This document shows, piece by piece, positions 56,725-64,000 of a DNA stretch of 64,000 nt. This stretch comes from CAVOXO01 sp963700425 (GTDB lineage Bacteria; Actinomycetota; Acidimicrobiia; Acidimicrobiales; Microtrichaceae). Numbering within the stretch: the stretch's first letter is position 1; the number at the start of each line of letters is the position of its first letter. The stretch is from contig CAVOXO010000001.1 of assembly GCA_963700425.1 (NCBI GenBank), forward strand, positions 186,001-250,000. The letters run 5' to 3'. A model generated the notes under the pieces. The model had not been told where the DNA came from. It made no database searches and was given only the letters and a program-made list of their open reading frames with translations. A program made the position numbers and the translations under genes.

Positions 56725-57398
56725 CCATCCGCGTTGCCGTCGTCGATGACCAGGCCCTGGTTCGCCGTGGCTTCACCATGGTCCTCGACCACCAACCCGA
56801 CATCGACGTCGTGGCTGAGGCCGGCACCGGCGTCGAGGCCATCGCCGCCACCCGCCAACACCGACCCGATGTGGTCCTCATGGACATCCGCATGCCCGAA
56901 ATGGACGGGCTCACCGCCACCGCGGCGATCCTCGAAGAGGCTGACTGGCCCCTCAGGGTCATCATCCTCACCACGTTCGACCCCGACGAATACGTTTACC
57001 GAGCTCTCCAGGCCGGCGCGAGCGGCTTCGTTCTCAAGGACATTCCGCCGGAGAACCTCGCCCCTGCCGTCCGAACCGTCGCGGAGGGGGGAGCCTTGCT
57101 CGACCCCACGATCACCCGCCGGCTCATCGGCCGCTTCGCCCAGTCCCTTGCGACCGACAGCCAGACCGCCCGGCGCCTCACCACCCTCACCGATCGCGAA
57201 CGAGACGTCCTCACCGAGCTCGCCAAGGGATCCACCAACGGCGAGATCTCTGACACTCTGTTCATCGGCGCCGCGACGGTCAAGAGCCACGTCTCCCACA
57301 TCCTCACCAAACTCGGACTGCGCGACCGGGCTCAGGCGGTCGTGTTCGCCTACGAAAGTGGTCTCGTCACCCCGGGCCACCATGACATCGGCCACTGA
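56721..57398 (+). CDS. LuxR-family response regulator
   Basis: 225 residues. Receiver domain with phosphoacceptor D55 in VVLMDIRMPEMDG, acidic pocket D9-D10, LTTFDPDEY and K in VLKD. C-terminal HTH-LuxR: LTDRERDVLTELAKGSTNGEISDTLFIGAATVKSHVSHILTKLGLRDRAQAVVFAYE. Overlaps the histidine kinase by 4 bases and is its cognate partner. Likely controls the ABC/MFS genes upstream and perhaps the downstream resistance gene. Confidence 0.93.
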   Translation: MTIRVAVVDDQALVRRGFTMVLDHQPDIDVVAEAGTGVEAIAATRQHRPDVVLMDIRMPEMDGLTATAAILEEADWPLRVIILTTFDPDEYVYRALQAGASGFVLKDIPPENLAPAVRTVAEGGALLDPTITRRLIGRFAQSLATDSQTARRLTTLTDRERDVLTELAKGSTNGEISDTLFIGAATVKSHVSHILTKLGLRDRAQAVVFAYESGLVTPGHHDIGH

Positions 57399-57524
57399 GC
57401 CCCGTCCGTCGGGCCCCCGAACGGCATGCCTCGGCCGAGCGACAGGTGCCGACAGGGGGCTGCTGGGCTCGCACGGGACTGTCGACTCTGGTGGCCGACC
57501 TCTGCATTCGGAAGAGTCGGGGCC

Positions 57525-57722
57525 ATGAAGGACAACACCGCCCAGGTGCTCGCGGTTGTCGCCGGCATCGCGTTGATCGTCCTCTACTCCGGCGTGATGA
57601 TGGCCACCGGAGGCAGCCCGGGATGGTCCTGGATCCTTCTCGTTTCCGGGATCGCCCTGTTGGTCGGGGGCGGACGACTGCTGCGGCGCACCACGTCGGG
57701 CGGGGATGACGAGTCCGTCTAG
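57525..57722 (+). CDS. Small two-helix membrane protein
   Basis: 65 residues. Two hydrophobic segments (VLAVVAGIALIVLYSGVMM and WSWILLVSGIALLVGGGRLL), followed by a short charged tail. No recognised family. ATG 57525 is the first methionine of the hydrophobic part; the longer frame upstream has no such character. It lies between the response regulator and arr. Confidence 0.55.
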   Translation: MKDNTAQVLAVVAGIALIVLYSGVMMATGGSPGWSWILLVSGIALLVGGGRLLRRTTSGGDDESV

Positions 57723-57881
57723 GTGCTGTGCGTGTGCCAGCGCACACTCCGGTCCCGGAGTCGGGCGCATGCCGGGCGGCGGCAACGGTCCGGTTGGGAG
57801 GACTGATCCACCTCGACTCCCAGGGGCGCGGAGCGGGATGATCGCGTTGTCGGCGCCGAAGCCGAGGATCGGAGGCAGGCC

Positions 57882-58385
57882 ATGGAGGGAAGGGCGGCAG
57901 TGAACGACGACGGCGAGATGATCATCGGTGGGAACGAGAGCACGCATGTGCCGGTCACGTTCGATCGATGCGACCACATCGAGGGGCCGTTCTACCACGG
58001 GACCAAGTCCGCCTTCGAGGTCGGCGATGAACTTGTGCCGGGCCACGGCTCCAACTTCCACGAGGGCCGCGTCTCCAACAACATCTACTTCGCTGCGCTG
58101 GTGGAGACAGCCGTCTGGGGAGCGGAGTTGTCCACGGCGCTGGCCGGGATGGGTGACCGGGGGCACGTCTACATCGTGGAGCCCACCGGCCCGTTCGAGG
58201 ATGACCCCAACGTGACGAACAAGAAGTTCCCCGGCAACATCACTCAGTCGTATCGAACCCGCCAACCGATGCGAGTGGTCGGCGAGGTGGACGCCTGGGA
58301 GGGCCACGCTCCCGAGGTGCTGCAGGCGATGTTGGACAACATTGCGTCGCTGCGGGCCCAAGGCCTCGACGTGATCGACGACTAG
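57882..58385 (+). CDS. arr: NAD+--rifamycin ADP-ribosyltransferase (Arr)
   Basis: 167 residues with a close match to Arr: FYHGTKSAFEVGDELVPG, NNIYFAALVETAVWGAEL, GHVYIVEPTGPFEDDPNVTNKKFPGN and YRTRQPMRVVGEV. The catalytic His (H39, in HGTK), the Tyr of IYF and the Asp of FEDDP are all present. Arr inactivates rifamycins by ADP-ribosylating the C23 hydroxyl. Standard Arr proteins are about 140 residues, so the first 25 residues may be an extension. GGAGG at 57871-57875 precedes ATG 57882 by 6 bases. Lies downstream of an efflux and two-component cluster; a hairpin follows. Confidence 0.9.
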   Translation: MEGRAAVNDDGEMIIGGNESTHVPVTFDRCDHIEGPFYHGTKSAFEVGDELVPGHGSNFHEGRVSNNIYFAALVETAVWGAELSTALAGMGDRGHVYIVEPTGPFEDDPNVTNKKFPGNITQSYRTRQPMRVVGEVDAWEGHAPEVLQAMLDNIASLRAQGLDVIDD

Positions 58386-58399
58386 CCGGGATATCCCGG
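58386..58399. promoter_or_regulatory. Short perfect palindrome after arr
   Basis: CCGGGATATCCCGG, a perfect 14-base palindrome immediately after the arr stop codon. It may be part of a termination structure or a protein-binding site; nothing more can be said. Confidence 0.3.
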
Positions 58400-58426
58400 T
58401 GGCGGCTCTGCAGAGTTCGAACGGAA

Positions 58427-58456
58427 GAGGTCGCCCCCATGGGTGCGGGCGACCTC
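58427..58456. terminator. Hairpin, probable arr terminator
   Basis: GAGGTCGCCC and its complement GGGCGACCTC form a perfect 10-base stem with a 10-base loop, 41 bases after the arr stop. No T-run follows, as at the hairpin at 26253. It overlaps the first frame positions of the PilZ-like gene, arguing for a later start of that gene. Confidence 0.5.
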
Positions 58457-58958
58457 GCACTGCAGCGCGTGCCGCGAGGGGGCGTTCGGCTCATTGTGCT
58501 CAAGGCAGATCCGACGGCGACCGATTGCTCATGTCGTGGCCCCCGACAACTTCCCGGGACGACGACTGCTCGTCCGCCGAGACGTGGAGGGAGTCATCGT
58601 CGACTGGAACATCGGACGGAAACGGCGATGGTACGAACCCCGCCATCAGGAAGGGCAACGGGCTCGGGTTCTCGATGTCTCTGTCGGCGGTGCGCGCGTT
58701 CTTGCTCCCACCGACGACGGCATCGTCGCGGGTTGCCGACTGGTCATCGGCGTCGGTGGCCCTGCCGGCATCGTCAGGGTTCGATGGAAGGAGTGGGCCG
58801 ATGGGCACGACATGAGCTACTACGGCCTCGAGTTCGTCAACCTCTCGCCCGCACTCGCGTCGTATCTCACGGTTCTGCTCGACCATCGGGTTCCCGAGAT
58901 CGTCGAAGCTGAATGGACTCAACCCGGTCCGTTCTCCACTGACACCATGGCCCGGTGA
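58443..58958 (+). CDS. PilZ-domain-like protein
   Basis: 171 residues at most. RARVLDVSVGGARVLAP resembles the PilZ motif (D/N)xSxxG that binds c-di-GMP, and RWKEW and YGLEFVNLSPALASYLTVLL match the later strands. The preceding RxxxR part is less clear (RKRRWYEPR). The start is uncertain because a terminator-like hairpin covers the first GTG; GTG 58536 would also fit. Could be an effector for the GGDEF protein at 12-14 kb. Confidence 0.5.
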   Translation: MRATSHCSACREGAFGSLCSRQIRRRPIAHVVAPDNFPGRRLLVRRDVEGVIVDWNIGRKRRWYEPRHQEGQRARVLDVSVGGARVLAPTDDGIVAGCRLVIGVGGPAGIVRVRWKEWADGHDMSYYGLEFVNLSPALASYLTVLLDHRVPEIVEAEWTQPGPFSTDTMAR

Positions 58959-59187
58959 CCATGCCGCGATGAGCCCCCGACGGGAGCGCGCGGTGAGGCG
59001 ACGAGGCGCGACGATGTTGGACGACAGTGGACACCCGGCTCCTCCGCCGTCGGGGCGCGTGGCGAGCGGCCGCGAGGCGAAGGGATGACACGCCAAGAGC
59101 GGACCGGGTGGAGCCGGACATCCGACGCTGGTGGTGGAGACCGGAATCCCCGAGTGGCTGCGCGGGTGAGCACTGGAACACCGGGGG

Positions 59188-60576
59188 TCAGCCGTCGACG
59201 GCGAAGATCGTCCACGTTCCGGGAACGCCTCTGAGTGGTTGTTCGCCTCGGTCGTGGAAGTCGATTCCGGAGCCGACGACGAGTGGTGGTACCACGCCCG
59301 ACACCAGCACTTCTCCTGCCGCTGCGAGAGCGGACACGCGTGCGGCGATGTGGACTGCGACTCCGGCCACGTCGTCGCCGCGCAGCTCGATCTCGCCGGT
59401 GTGCAGTCCAGCTCGGACCTCGATGTCCAGCGGCCCCAGGGCGTCGCGGATCGCGCACGCGCACTTGATGGCTCGTCCGGGGCCGTCGAACACCGCGAGG
59501 AACCCGTCTCCGGTCGTATGGATCTCACGGCCTCCGAAGCGCTGGAGTTGGCGGCGAACCGAGGAGTCATGGGCGTCGAGCAACGCTCGCCAGCGTCGGT
59601 CTCCGAGATCGCTGGCCTGTTCGGTGGAGCCGACGATGTCGGTGAACACGATGGTGGCGAGGACCCGGTTCACGTCGGGTTCGGGTGGTGTTCCGGTTGC
59701 CACTTCTTCGACGGCGTCGAGCACGCTCTCGGTGTCCCCTACCGCCCAGAAGTGGTCGCTCCCGTGCAGCTCGACGAACCGGGCACCGCGGATGTGGTCC
59801 GCCACGTAGCGTCCCATCGCCGCGGGGACCAGCAGGTCGTCGGCTCGGTGCAGAACCACGGTGGGCACATGAATCGACGCCAGGACGTCCCGCACGTCGG
59901 TCTCGATCGCCACGCGCAGGAACTCCATGCCCGCCGCGGGGCTCGCCGACCTTCTCTGATAGCCACCGAACCAGGCGAGGAAGCGTTGGTCTTCGGCCAT
60001 GCTCGGCGCCGTCGGGGCGATGTGTCCGCCGCCCCACGTCGCTCCTGTCGCTTCCACCATCGCCTCGACGACGTCGGCCGGGTAGCCGAGGGGATAGTCC
60101 GGCGCGACGACCACTCGGGCGAACGGGGCATACAGGCACAGGGCGTGGAGCCTGTCGGGGTGCGTCGCGGCGAACATCATCGCGACGGCGGCACCGTCGG
60201 CGCCGGCGAATATGGTCGGCCGTTCGAACCGGACCGCGTCGAGAACCGCCGACAGTTCATCGACGCGTTCCTCCAGTGTCGGTGAGACTCCCGGCGCGAG
60301 CGGGTCGGACATCCCGCTGCCTCGCTTGTCATAACTGACGAGACGGCCGATCGATGCAAGTCGTTGAACGGTGGGCCCGACGTAGGGGTCGTCGACGTCG
60401 AGCTCGACGCTGCTCATCCACGGTGGGATGAAGACGATCTCGGGCGGACCCGAGCCCATCACCCGGTACGCAATGTGGGCTCCATCGCGCGACACCACGT
60501 ACCTCGTCTCGGGTGGATCGGCCACGGTGGGACAGCTTGGCCTGATTCGACCGGACCTGCACCGTCGGCTCGTCAC
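59188..60576 (-). CDS. Alpha/beta hydrolase-adenylate cyclase fusion protein
   Basis: 462 residues. The N-terminal alpha/beta-hydrolase domain (IVFIPPWMSSVELDVDDP, GRLVSYDKRGSGMSDPL, FAGADGAAVAMM) is followed by a class III nucleotide cyclase (ATIVFTDIVGSTEQASDLGD, TTGDGFLAVFDGPGRAI and DVAGVAVHIAARVSALA). The cyclase retains the first metal Asp. In the hydrolase the nucleophile elbow reads GADGA, with Asp for Ser, so it may be a sensor rather than an esterase. Fusions of this kind are common in actinobacteria. The product, cAMP, could serve the cNMP-binding protein at 17 kb. Confidence 0.88.
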   Translation of the reverse strand: MTSRRCRSGRIRPSCPTVADPPETRYVVSRDGAHIAYRVMGSGPPEIVFIPPWMSSVELDVDDPYVGPTVQRLASIGRLVSYDKRGSGMSDPLAPGVSPTLEERVDELSAVLDAVRFERPTIFAGADGAAVAMMFAATHPDRLHALCLYAPFARVVVAPDYPLGYPADVVEAMVEATGATWGGGHIAPTAPSMAEDQRFLAWFGGYQRRSASPAAGMEFLRVAIETDVRDVLASIHVPTVVLHRADDLLVPAAMGRYVADHIRGARFVELHGSDHFWAVGDTESVLDAVEEVATGTPPEPDVNRVLATIVFTDIVGSTEQASDLGDRRWRALLDAHDSSVRRQLQRFGGREIHTTGDGFLAVFDGPGRAIKCACAIRDALGPLDIEVRAGLHTGEIELRGDDVAGVAVHIAARVSALAAAGEVLVSGVVPPLVVGSGIDFHDRGEQPLRGVPGTWTIFAVDG

Positions 60577-60654
60577 CCGATCCCGCGTCAGCTCGCACGG
60601 CGCCCGGCGGACACCGATGACTGGCGGCGCGGTGACGTCCGACGATTCGTCTCG

Positions 60655-60975
60655 TCAGGCCCTGGTGTGCGCAACGGCCACGGTGCCGCGGATCCCGGCG
60701 TTGTGGATCACCCATCGGACCCATTCCTCGGTGAGTGCCGCGGCTGTCGGATCGTCGTCCGGCAGTGCCACGGCAACCTCGATCGAGGATTCGTCGCCCG
60801 TGACGTGAGCGAACGCTCCGGCTTCGCTCGCCAGGAGGCGTTGTACCGCGAGAAGCGGGTTTCCGAGGTGAGCGGTGTCGACGGTCACGCCCATTCTCAG
60901 GACGTGCCGGGGTGCGTCGAGTTGCCGCCGAGGTCGAGGCGGCGTGGAGTCGAGTCGAGCGTGGGTCAGGTTCAT
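60655..60975 (-). CDS. Hypothetical protein divergent from hsp20
   Basis: 106 residues, not recognised. MNLTHARLD start with GAGGAGAA 6 bases upstream. GVTVDTAHLGNPLLAVQRLLASEAGAFAHVTGDESSIEVAVALPDDDP suggests a compact alpha/beta fold with an acidic loop. A longer frame upstream contains no likely start. It shares a promoter region with hsp20, so it could be heat-shock related. Confidence 0.5.
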   Translation of the reverse strand: MNLTHARLDSTPPRPRRQLDAPRHVLRMGVTVDTAHLGNPLLAVQRLLASEAGAFAHVTGDESSIEVAVALPDDDPTAAALTEEWVRWVIHNAGIRGTVAVAHTRA

Positions 60976-61000
60976 TGGATAGTTCTCCTCTGAGATTCTG

Positions 61001-61028
61001 TTGTCTATCGTCATCAGATAGGTATAAT
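61001..61028 (+). promoter_or_regulatory. Promoter of the hsp20-merR operon, with inverted repeat
   Basis: TTGTCT at 61001-61006 and a perfect TATAAT at 61023-61028 are separated by 16 bases, a good sigma-70-type promoter. CTATC-N7-GATAG (61005-61021) lies between and overlaps the -35 box, so a repressor could act here. The region is markedly more AT-rich than its neighbours. Confidence 0.75.
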
Positions 61029-61067
61029 ACTTCAATCGGATAGCTTACCTGTCAAGGAGGTACTGTG

Positions 61068-61493
61068 ATGTTGATGCGCACCGATCCTTTCCGCCAATGG
61101 GACCGTCTCGTTGAGCAGTCCGCTGGGTTCCAGGCGTCGATGGACGCCTACCGACTCGGCGACGTGATCACGGTCCAGTTCGATCTCCCTGGAGTCGATC
61201 CCGACACGATCGACCTTCAGATCGAACGAGGCGAGCTCCGGCTGACCGCCCAGCGCCGCAGCATCCACCCCGAGGGCGCCCAGTTCCTGGTCCGCGAGCG
61301 AACGGCAGCCAGCATCTCCCGTCGGCTGATGTTGGGCGACGTGCTCGATGTCGAACACGTCGACGCCGAATATCACGATGGGGTGCTCACGCTCCGAATC
61401 CCCTTGCACGAGAGTGCCAAGCCTCGCCAGGTCGAGATCCGTCACACGTCGTCGGGGAGTGACCACAAGGCGATCAGCGTCGAGTCGACGTGA
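61068..61493 (+). CDS. Small heat-shock protein (Hsp20/alpha-crystallin)
   Basis: 141 residues. An alpha-crystallin domain: VITVQFDLPGVDPDTIDLQIERGELRLTAQR, then RRLMLGDVLDVEHVDAEYHDGVLTLRIPL, with the consensus GVLTLxIP near the C-terminus. Holdase chaperone. AAGGAGG at 61054-61060, 7 bases before ATG 61068, is the strongest ribosome site in this part. Its stop overlaps the GTG of the MerR-type gene. Confidence 0.92.
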   Translation: MLMRTDPFRQWDRLVEQSAGFQASMDAYRLGDVITVQFDLPGVDPDTIDLQIERGELRLTAQRRSIHPEGAQFLVRERTAASISRRLMLGDVLDVEHVDAEYHDGVLTLRIPLHESAKPRQVEIRHTSSGSDHKAISVEST

Positions 61494-61828
61494 CCAGCCG
61501 CCGTTCCGTTGGCGGTCGTCGCTCGACGGCCGCCAACGGAACCCCCACGTGGCAACGCCGGATCGACGATCCGGCCGAGCCCCTCTACACCGTGGCCGTC
61601 GTATGTGACCTCCTGGATCTCGACAGCCAGACTCTGCGGCGGCTCGGCGACGCCATATCGCACCGATCCGCCCGCCCTTCGGGCAATCAACGCCGCTATT
61701 CACGCGACGACATCGAGCGCCTCGCAGCCGCAGCGCATCTCGCGAATCAGGGGTACTCTCCCGACGCCATGGCCGCCATTCACGAACTCGAACAGCAGAT
61801 CGAACAACTCACCGAGAATCACCGCTGA
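61490..61828 (+). CDS. MerR-family regulator (HspR-like)
   Basis: 112 residues. LYTVAVVCDLLDLDSQTLRRLGDAISHRSARPSGNQRRYSRDDIERLAAAAHLANQGYS is the MerR winged helix, as in HspR, and is followed by a coiled-coil helix IHELEQQIEQLTENH. Translationally coupled to hsp20 by a 4-base overlap, so it probably controls its own operon. The usual HspR inverted repeat (HAIR) is not visible; the CTATC-N7-GATAG repeat is the only candidate site. Confidence 0.85.
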   Translation: MTSRRSVGGRRSTAANGTPTWQRRIDDPAEPLYTVAVVCDLLDLDSQTLRRLGDAISHRSARPSGNQRRYSRDDIERLAAAAHLANQGYSPDAMAAIHELEQQIEQLTENHR

Positions 61829-62014
61829 ACCGCACCCGCCACCCTCGGCACACGTGGTACAGGCGCGTGATCTGGTGCCCGTCGCGACGGGCTCCGAAAC
61901 GCACCGGTCGGTTCGCACACGGCGAAAAGGTCGGCATCTGGACCACATGGGAACGTAGCGGAACCGAGGCCAGCACCACCACGTTCTGATCCGAGCGCAT
62001 CATCGACGTCGGTC

Positions 62015-62977
62015 TCAGCGAAGGGCCAGCGCCTCGTTGAGGGCGCGGGCCGCGTCCGCGGGGCCCGCGAGGGCGACAAGGCGGGCGCCGGTCGATGCGG
62101 CGAGACGGGCAGCATCGGCGGAATCGTCGGCGGGTGCCATGACGACCAACTCGGCCGCGAGCGCTGCAGCCGTCGGCGTCGGGTCGTCACCCGCGGTCCA
62201 GCGGCAATCGGACAGCAACACGACGATCCGCCGTGCCGCCCCCGACACCGCTACCTGGGCGGATGCCGCACGGAGCGCCAGCCCGACATCGGTGGGGCCG
62301 TGGCCGCGTAGGCGCAACAGATCGGTCGCGGCGTCACCGGGCGGCTCGACCGAGCCCATCGATCTCACCACGATCGCCCGTTCCGAGAATGCCACCACGG
62401 CGCTCGAGGCCGGATGGCGCAGGGCGACCGCGGCGGCCGACACCGCCGCGGCGGCGAGCCGCTCTCCGGTCATCGAGCCCGACCGATCCACCACCAGGCA
62501 GACCGACACGTCGCGTCGCTCCCATGCGCTGACCGCCAGGTCGTCGAGCGCCACCGGGCGTCGACGCGACCGGGCCTCCACGATGGCGTCGAGCGAAGCG
62601 TCCACGTCGACGTCACCGTCGGCCACCCGCGCCGATCGGGTGACCAGGCCGCCGATCCCGTGTCCGATCTCCGACCGGAGCCGTTCGACGATCACCCTCC
62701 GGGCGGCGTCCAGCGCCCTCCGGCGCAGCATCTCGTCGGTGGCGCCGGTGAGGTCGGCCAACAACGCCAGGGCGGCGTCGGGGTCCTCGTCCATCATCGA
62801 GGCGAGGGCATCCTCGTCGAGCACGCCCACCTCCGGAGAGAGCTGGTCGAAACGGGGGTTGGCGGCGAGGGTTCTCCGTGCGATGGTCCGTCGGGCGGAT
62901 TCCGCGAGGGCGTCCCGGGCCTCGTCGCCCTCCAGCACCTCGCCGGCCCCGCCACCGCCCGGCGGCGGCGGCGTCAC
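62015..62977 (-). CDS. VWA-domain protein of a MoxR-type pair
   Basis: 320 residues. von Willebrand A domain with MIDAS motif DRSGSMTGERL, later Thr/Asp ligands in HGPTDVG and LLSDCRW. The N-terminal region holds acidic helices. It works with a MoxR ATPase, encoded by the gene that overlaps it upstream by 4 bases, probably in maturation or metal insertion of another protein. The GTG start at 62977 gives a Pro/Gly-rich beginning. Confidence 0.88.
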   Translation of the reverse strand: MTPPPPGGGGAGEVLEGDEARDALAESARRTIARRTLAANPRFDQLSPEVGVLDEDALASMMDEDPDAALALLADLTGATDEMLRRRALDAARRVIVERLRSEIGHGIGGLVTRSARVADGDVDVDASLDAIVEARSRRRPVALDDLAVSAWERRDVSVCLVVDRSGSMTGERLAAAAVSAAAVALRHPASSAVVAFSERAIVVRSMGSVEPPGDAATDLLRLRGHGPTDVGLALRAASAQVAVSGAARRIVVLLSDCRWTAGDDPTPTAAALAAELVVMAPADDSADAARLAASTGARLVALAGPADAARALNEALALR

Positions 62978-63846
62978 CCTTTTCCCGGATCCGCCGTCTC
63001 CTCGGGTGTCCGCAGCCGCCGAATCAACTCATCGATGATCTCGGAGGACCGGCGGGCGCAGCCCTCCCGCACCCGTACCCGGCCCGACAACGCCAACTGC
63101 GCGGCATCGGGGACGATGTCGCCCCCGGGCCGCAAACCGGTCAGCTCGGCTCCGAGAGAGACCATGTCGATGGCTCCGCGGATCGACGAGCCCGACGCGA
63201 GATCGGCGTGTGAACGGGTCGCACGTACCAGATCGACGGCGAAGTCCACCTCGGCCCGCTCGGCGCCGCGGCACGCCCGTTCCACGATGGCGACCTCATC
63301 GTCGTAGTCCTGGTATCCCATCTCCAGTCGACACACCCGGTCGTAGATGGCGCTCGAGATCCGTGCGGTGCCGACCGCGTCGAAGGGGTTCATGGCCGCC
63401 ACGAACCGGAACTCCGGATCGGCCTCCACGGTGCCCAGGCGTGGGACCGTGATCATGCCCTCGCTCATCACCGAGATGAGGACGTTGAGGGTCTCCTCGG
63501 GGATCCGGTTGATCTCCTCCACGTAGAAGAGGTGGCCGTTGCGGAGCGCGTCGGTCAGCGGTCCGTCGAGGAAGATGTCGGCGGAGTAGCCCGCCTCCAG
63601 AACCGCGGCGGGATCGAAGGTGCCGACCAACCGGGCGGGGGTGAGCTCGGCGTTGCCCTCCACGAAGGAGAACCCTCGATGGGCCGCCTCGGCCACCGCT
63701 CGGAGCAGCGTCGACTTCCCGGTCCCCGGGGGGCCGTCGAGGATGAGGTGCCGGCCCGCCGCGAGCGCGGCGACCACCTGGTCGATCTCGGAACGCCGTC
63801 CGACGACCGACCTCGTCAGCCGGTCGACGAGTGACGCGTCGTACAC
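62974..63846 (-). CDS. MoxR-type AAA+ ATPase
   Basis: 290 residues. Walker A DGPPGTGKST, VEGNAELTPARLVGTFDP, Walker B LFYVEEINR, FVAAMNPFDAVGTARIS and sensor 2 motifs are typical of MoxR. It hydrolyses ATP to remodel a partner with the VWA protein that follows. ATG 63846 lies 3 bases after the stop of the alcohol dehydrogenase, suggesting the three genes are one transcript. Confidence 0.9.
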   Translation of the reverse strand: MYDASLVDRLTRSVVGRRSEIDQVVAALAAGRHLILDGPPGTGKSTLLRAVAEAAHRGFSFVEGNAELTPARLVGTFDPAAVLEAGYSADIFLDGPLTDALRNGHLFYVEEINRIPEETLNVLISVMSEGMITVPRLGTVEADPEFRFVAAMNPFDAVGTARISSAIYDRVCRLEMGYQDYDDEVAIVERACRGAERAEVDFAVDLVRATRSHADLASGSSIRGAIDMVSLGAELTGLRPGGDIVPDAAQLALSGRVRVREGCARRSSEIIDELIRRLRTPEETADPGKG

Positions 63847-63849
63847 CGA

Positions 63850-64000
63850 TCAGTCGAAGACGATGACGCCGCGGATGTTCTTCCCGTCGCGCATGTCCTG
63901 GTAGCCCTGATTGACCTCGTCGAGGGTGTAGGTGTTGGTGACCAACTCGTCGAGCTTCAACCGGCCCTCGCGGTACATCGCCAACATCTCGGGAATCGAG
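63850..64000 (-). CDS. C-terminus of a zinc-type alcohol dehydrogenase (cut by window edge)
   Basis: The last 49 codons read SIPEMLAMYREGRLKLDELV, then TNTYTLDEVNQGYQDMRDGK and IRGVIVFD before stop. This is the C-terminal helix and strand of MDR alcohol dehydrogenases (compare LYQAGRLKLDELVSETYDL in the gene at 22606). The N-terminus lies outside. Same substrate class cannot be told. Confidence 0.82.
   Translation of the reverse strand, partial: SIPEMLAMYREGRLKLDELVTNTYTLDEVNQGYQDMRDGKNIRGVIVFD

Overview
The window is GC-rich DNA from an actinobacterium, most likely of the Acidimicrobiia type. The evidence is dense GC-ending codons, many GTG starts, 4-base ATGA/GTGA gene overlaps, and a large stock of acyl-CoA dehydrogenases, class III CoA-transferases, AMP-forming CoA ligases, SDRs and MaoC proteins. 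There is also a KstR-type regulator, a wax ester synthase and an Arr-type rifamycin transferase. I see no rRNA, tRNA, CRISPR array, insertion sequence, phage gene or origin. The taxonomic placement is inference; no marker gene is present.

Layout. 1-2.9 kb: start of a secreted protein, then an HMG-CoA-synthase-like/OB-fold protein and a thiolase. 2.9-5.1 kb (minus): a K+ channel with a TrkA domain and a lipoprotein phosphoesterase. 5.1-12 kb: two acyl-CoA dehydrogenases, a CoA-transferase, a MaoC pair and a hydrolase. 12-17.2 kb (minus): a GGDEF/EAL protein, a CoA-transferase, DUF2332 and a cyclic-nucleotide-binding protein. 17.3-28.9 kb: two SDRs, two DUF5658 proteins, amidohydrolase, aldehyde and alcohol dehydrogenases, cyclase, CoA ligase, an orphan Flp pilin, an SDR and a TPP-enzyme-like protein. 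29-33.4 kb: a KstR-like TetR, hydrolase, CoA ligase and alpha-methylacyl-CoA racemase. 33.5-41 kb: cupin, NAD-epimerase-like protein, glyoxalase, then a minus-strand methyltransferase/acetoacetate-decarboxylase-like/FadD19-like operon and a wax ester synthase. 41-52 kb: a large SdrD-like surface protein, esterase, acetoacetyl-CoA synthetase, DUF2237, SDR, radical SAM maturase, CoA ligase and DUF429. 52-58.4 kb: MFS exporter, ABC transporter, two-component system and Arr. 58.4-64 kb: PilZ-like protein, hydrolase/adenylate cyclase fusion, Hsp20 with a MerR-type regulator, VWA/MoxR, and the end of an alcohol dehydrogenase.

Two regulatory sets appear in the sequence. The first is a near-perfect palindrome, TCTGACG-N3-CGTCAGA, found seven times, each 10-21 bases before the start codon of a lipid-catabolism gene (0.2, 5.1, 8.8, 9.9, 19.8, 24.6 and 26.7 kb). 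Several copies overlap a TAGTNT -10-like element, which fits direct repression by one unidentified, probably TetR-type, regulator. The second is a KstR-type box, TnnAACnnGTTnnA, before an alcohol dehydrogenase (22.6 kb), the KstR-like gene itself (29.0 kb) and the FadD19-like operon (39.1 kb). The catabolic part therefore looks like two interleaved regulons for breaking down sterol side chains, branched acyl chains or related lipids.

About half of the genes in 1-37 kb, and a few later ones, are split by single-base frame changes although protein homology continues on both sides. Several lie in short homopolymers and go in both directions. I read most of these as sequencing errors and give one entry per reconstructed gene. 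The regions 37-41 kb and 46.8-64 kb are nearly free of them.
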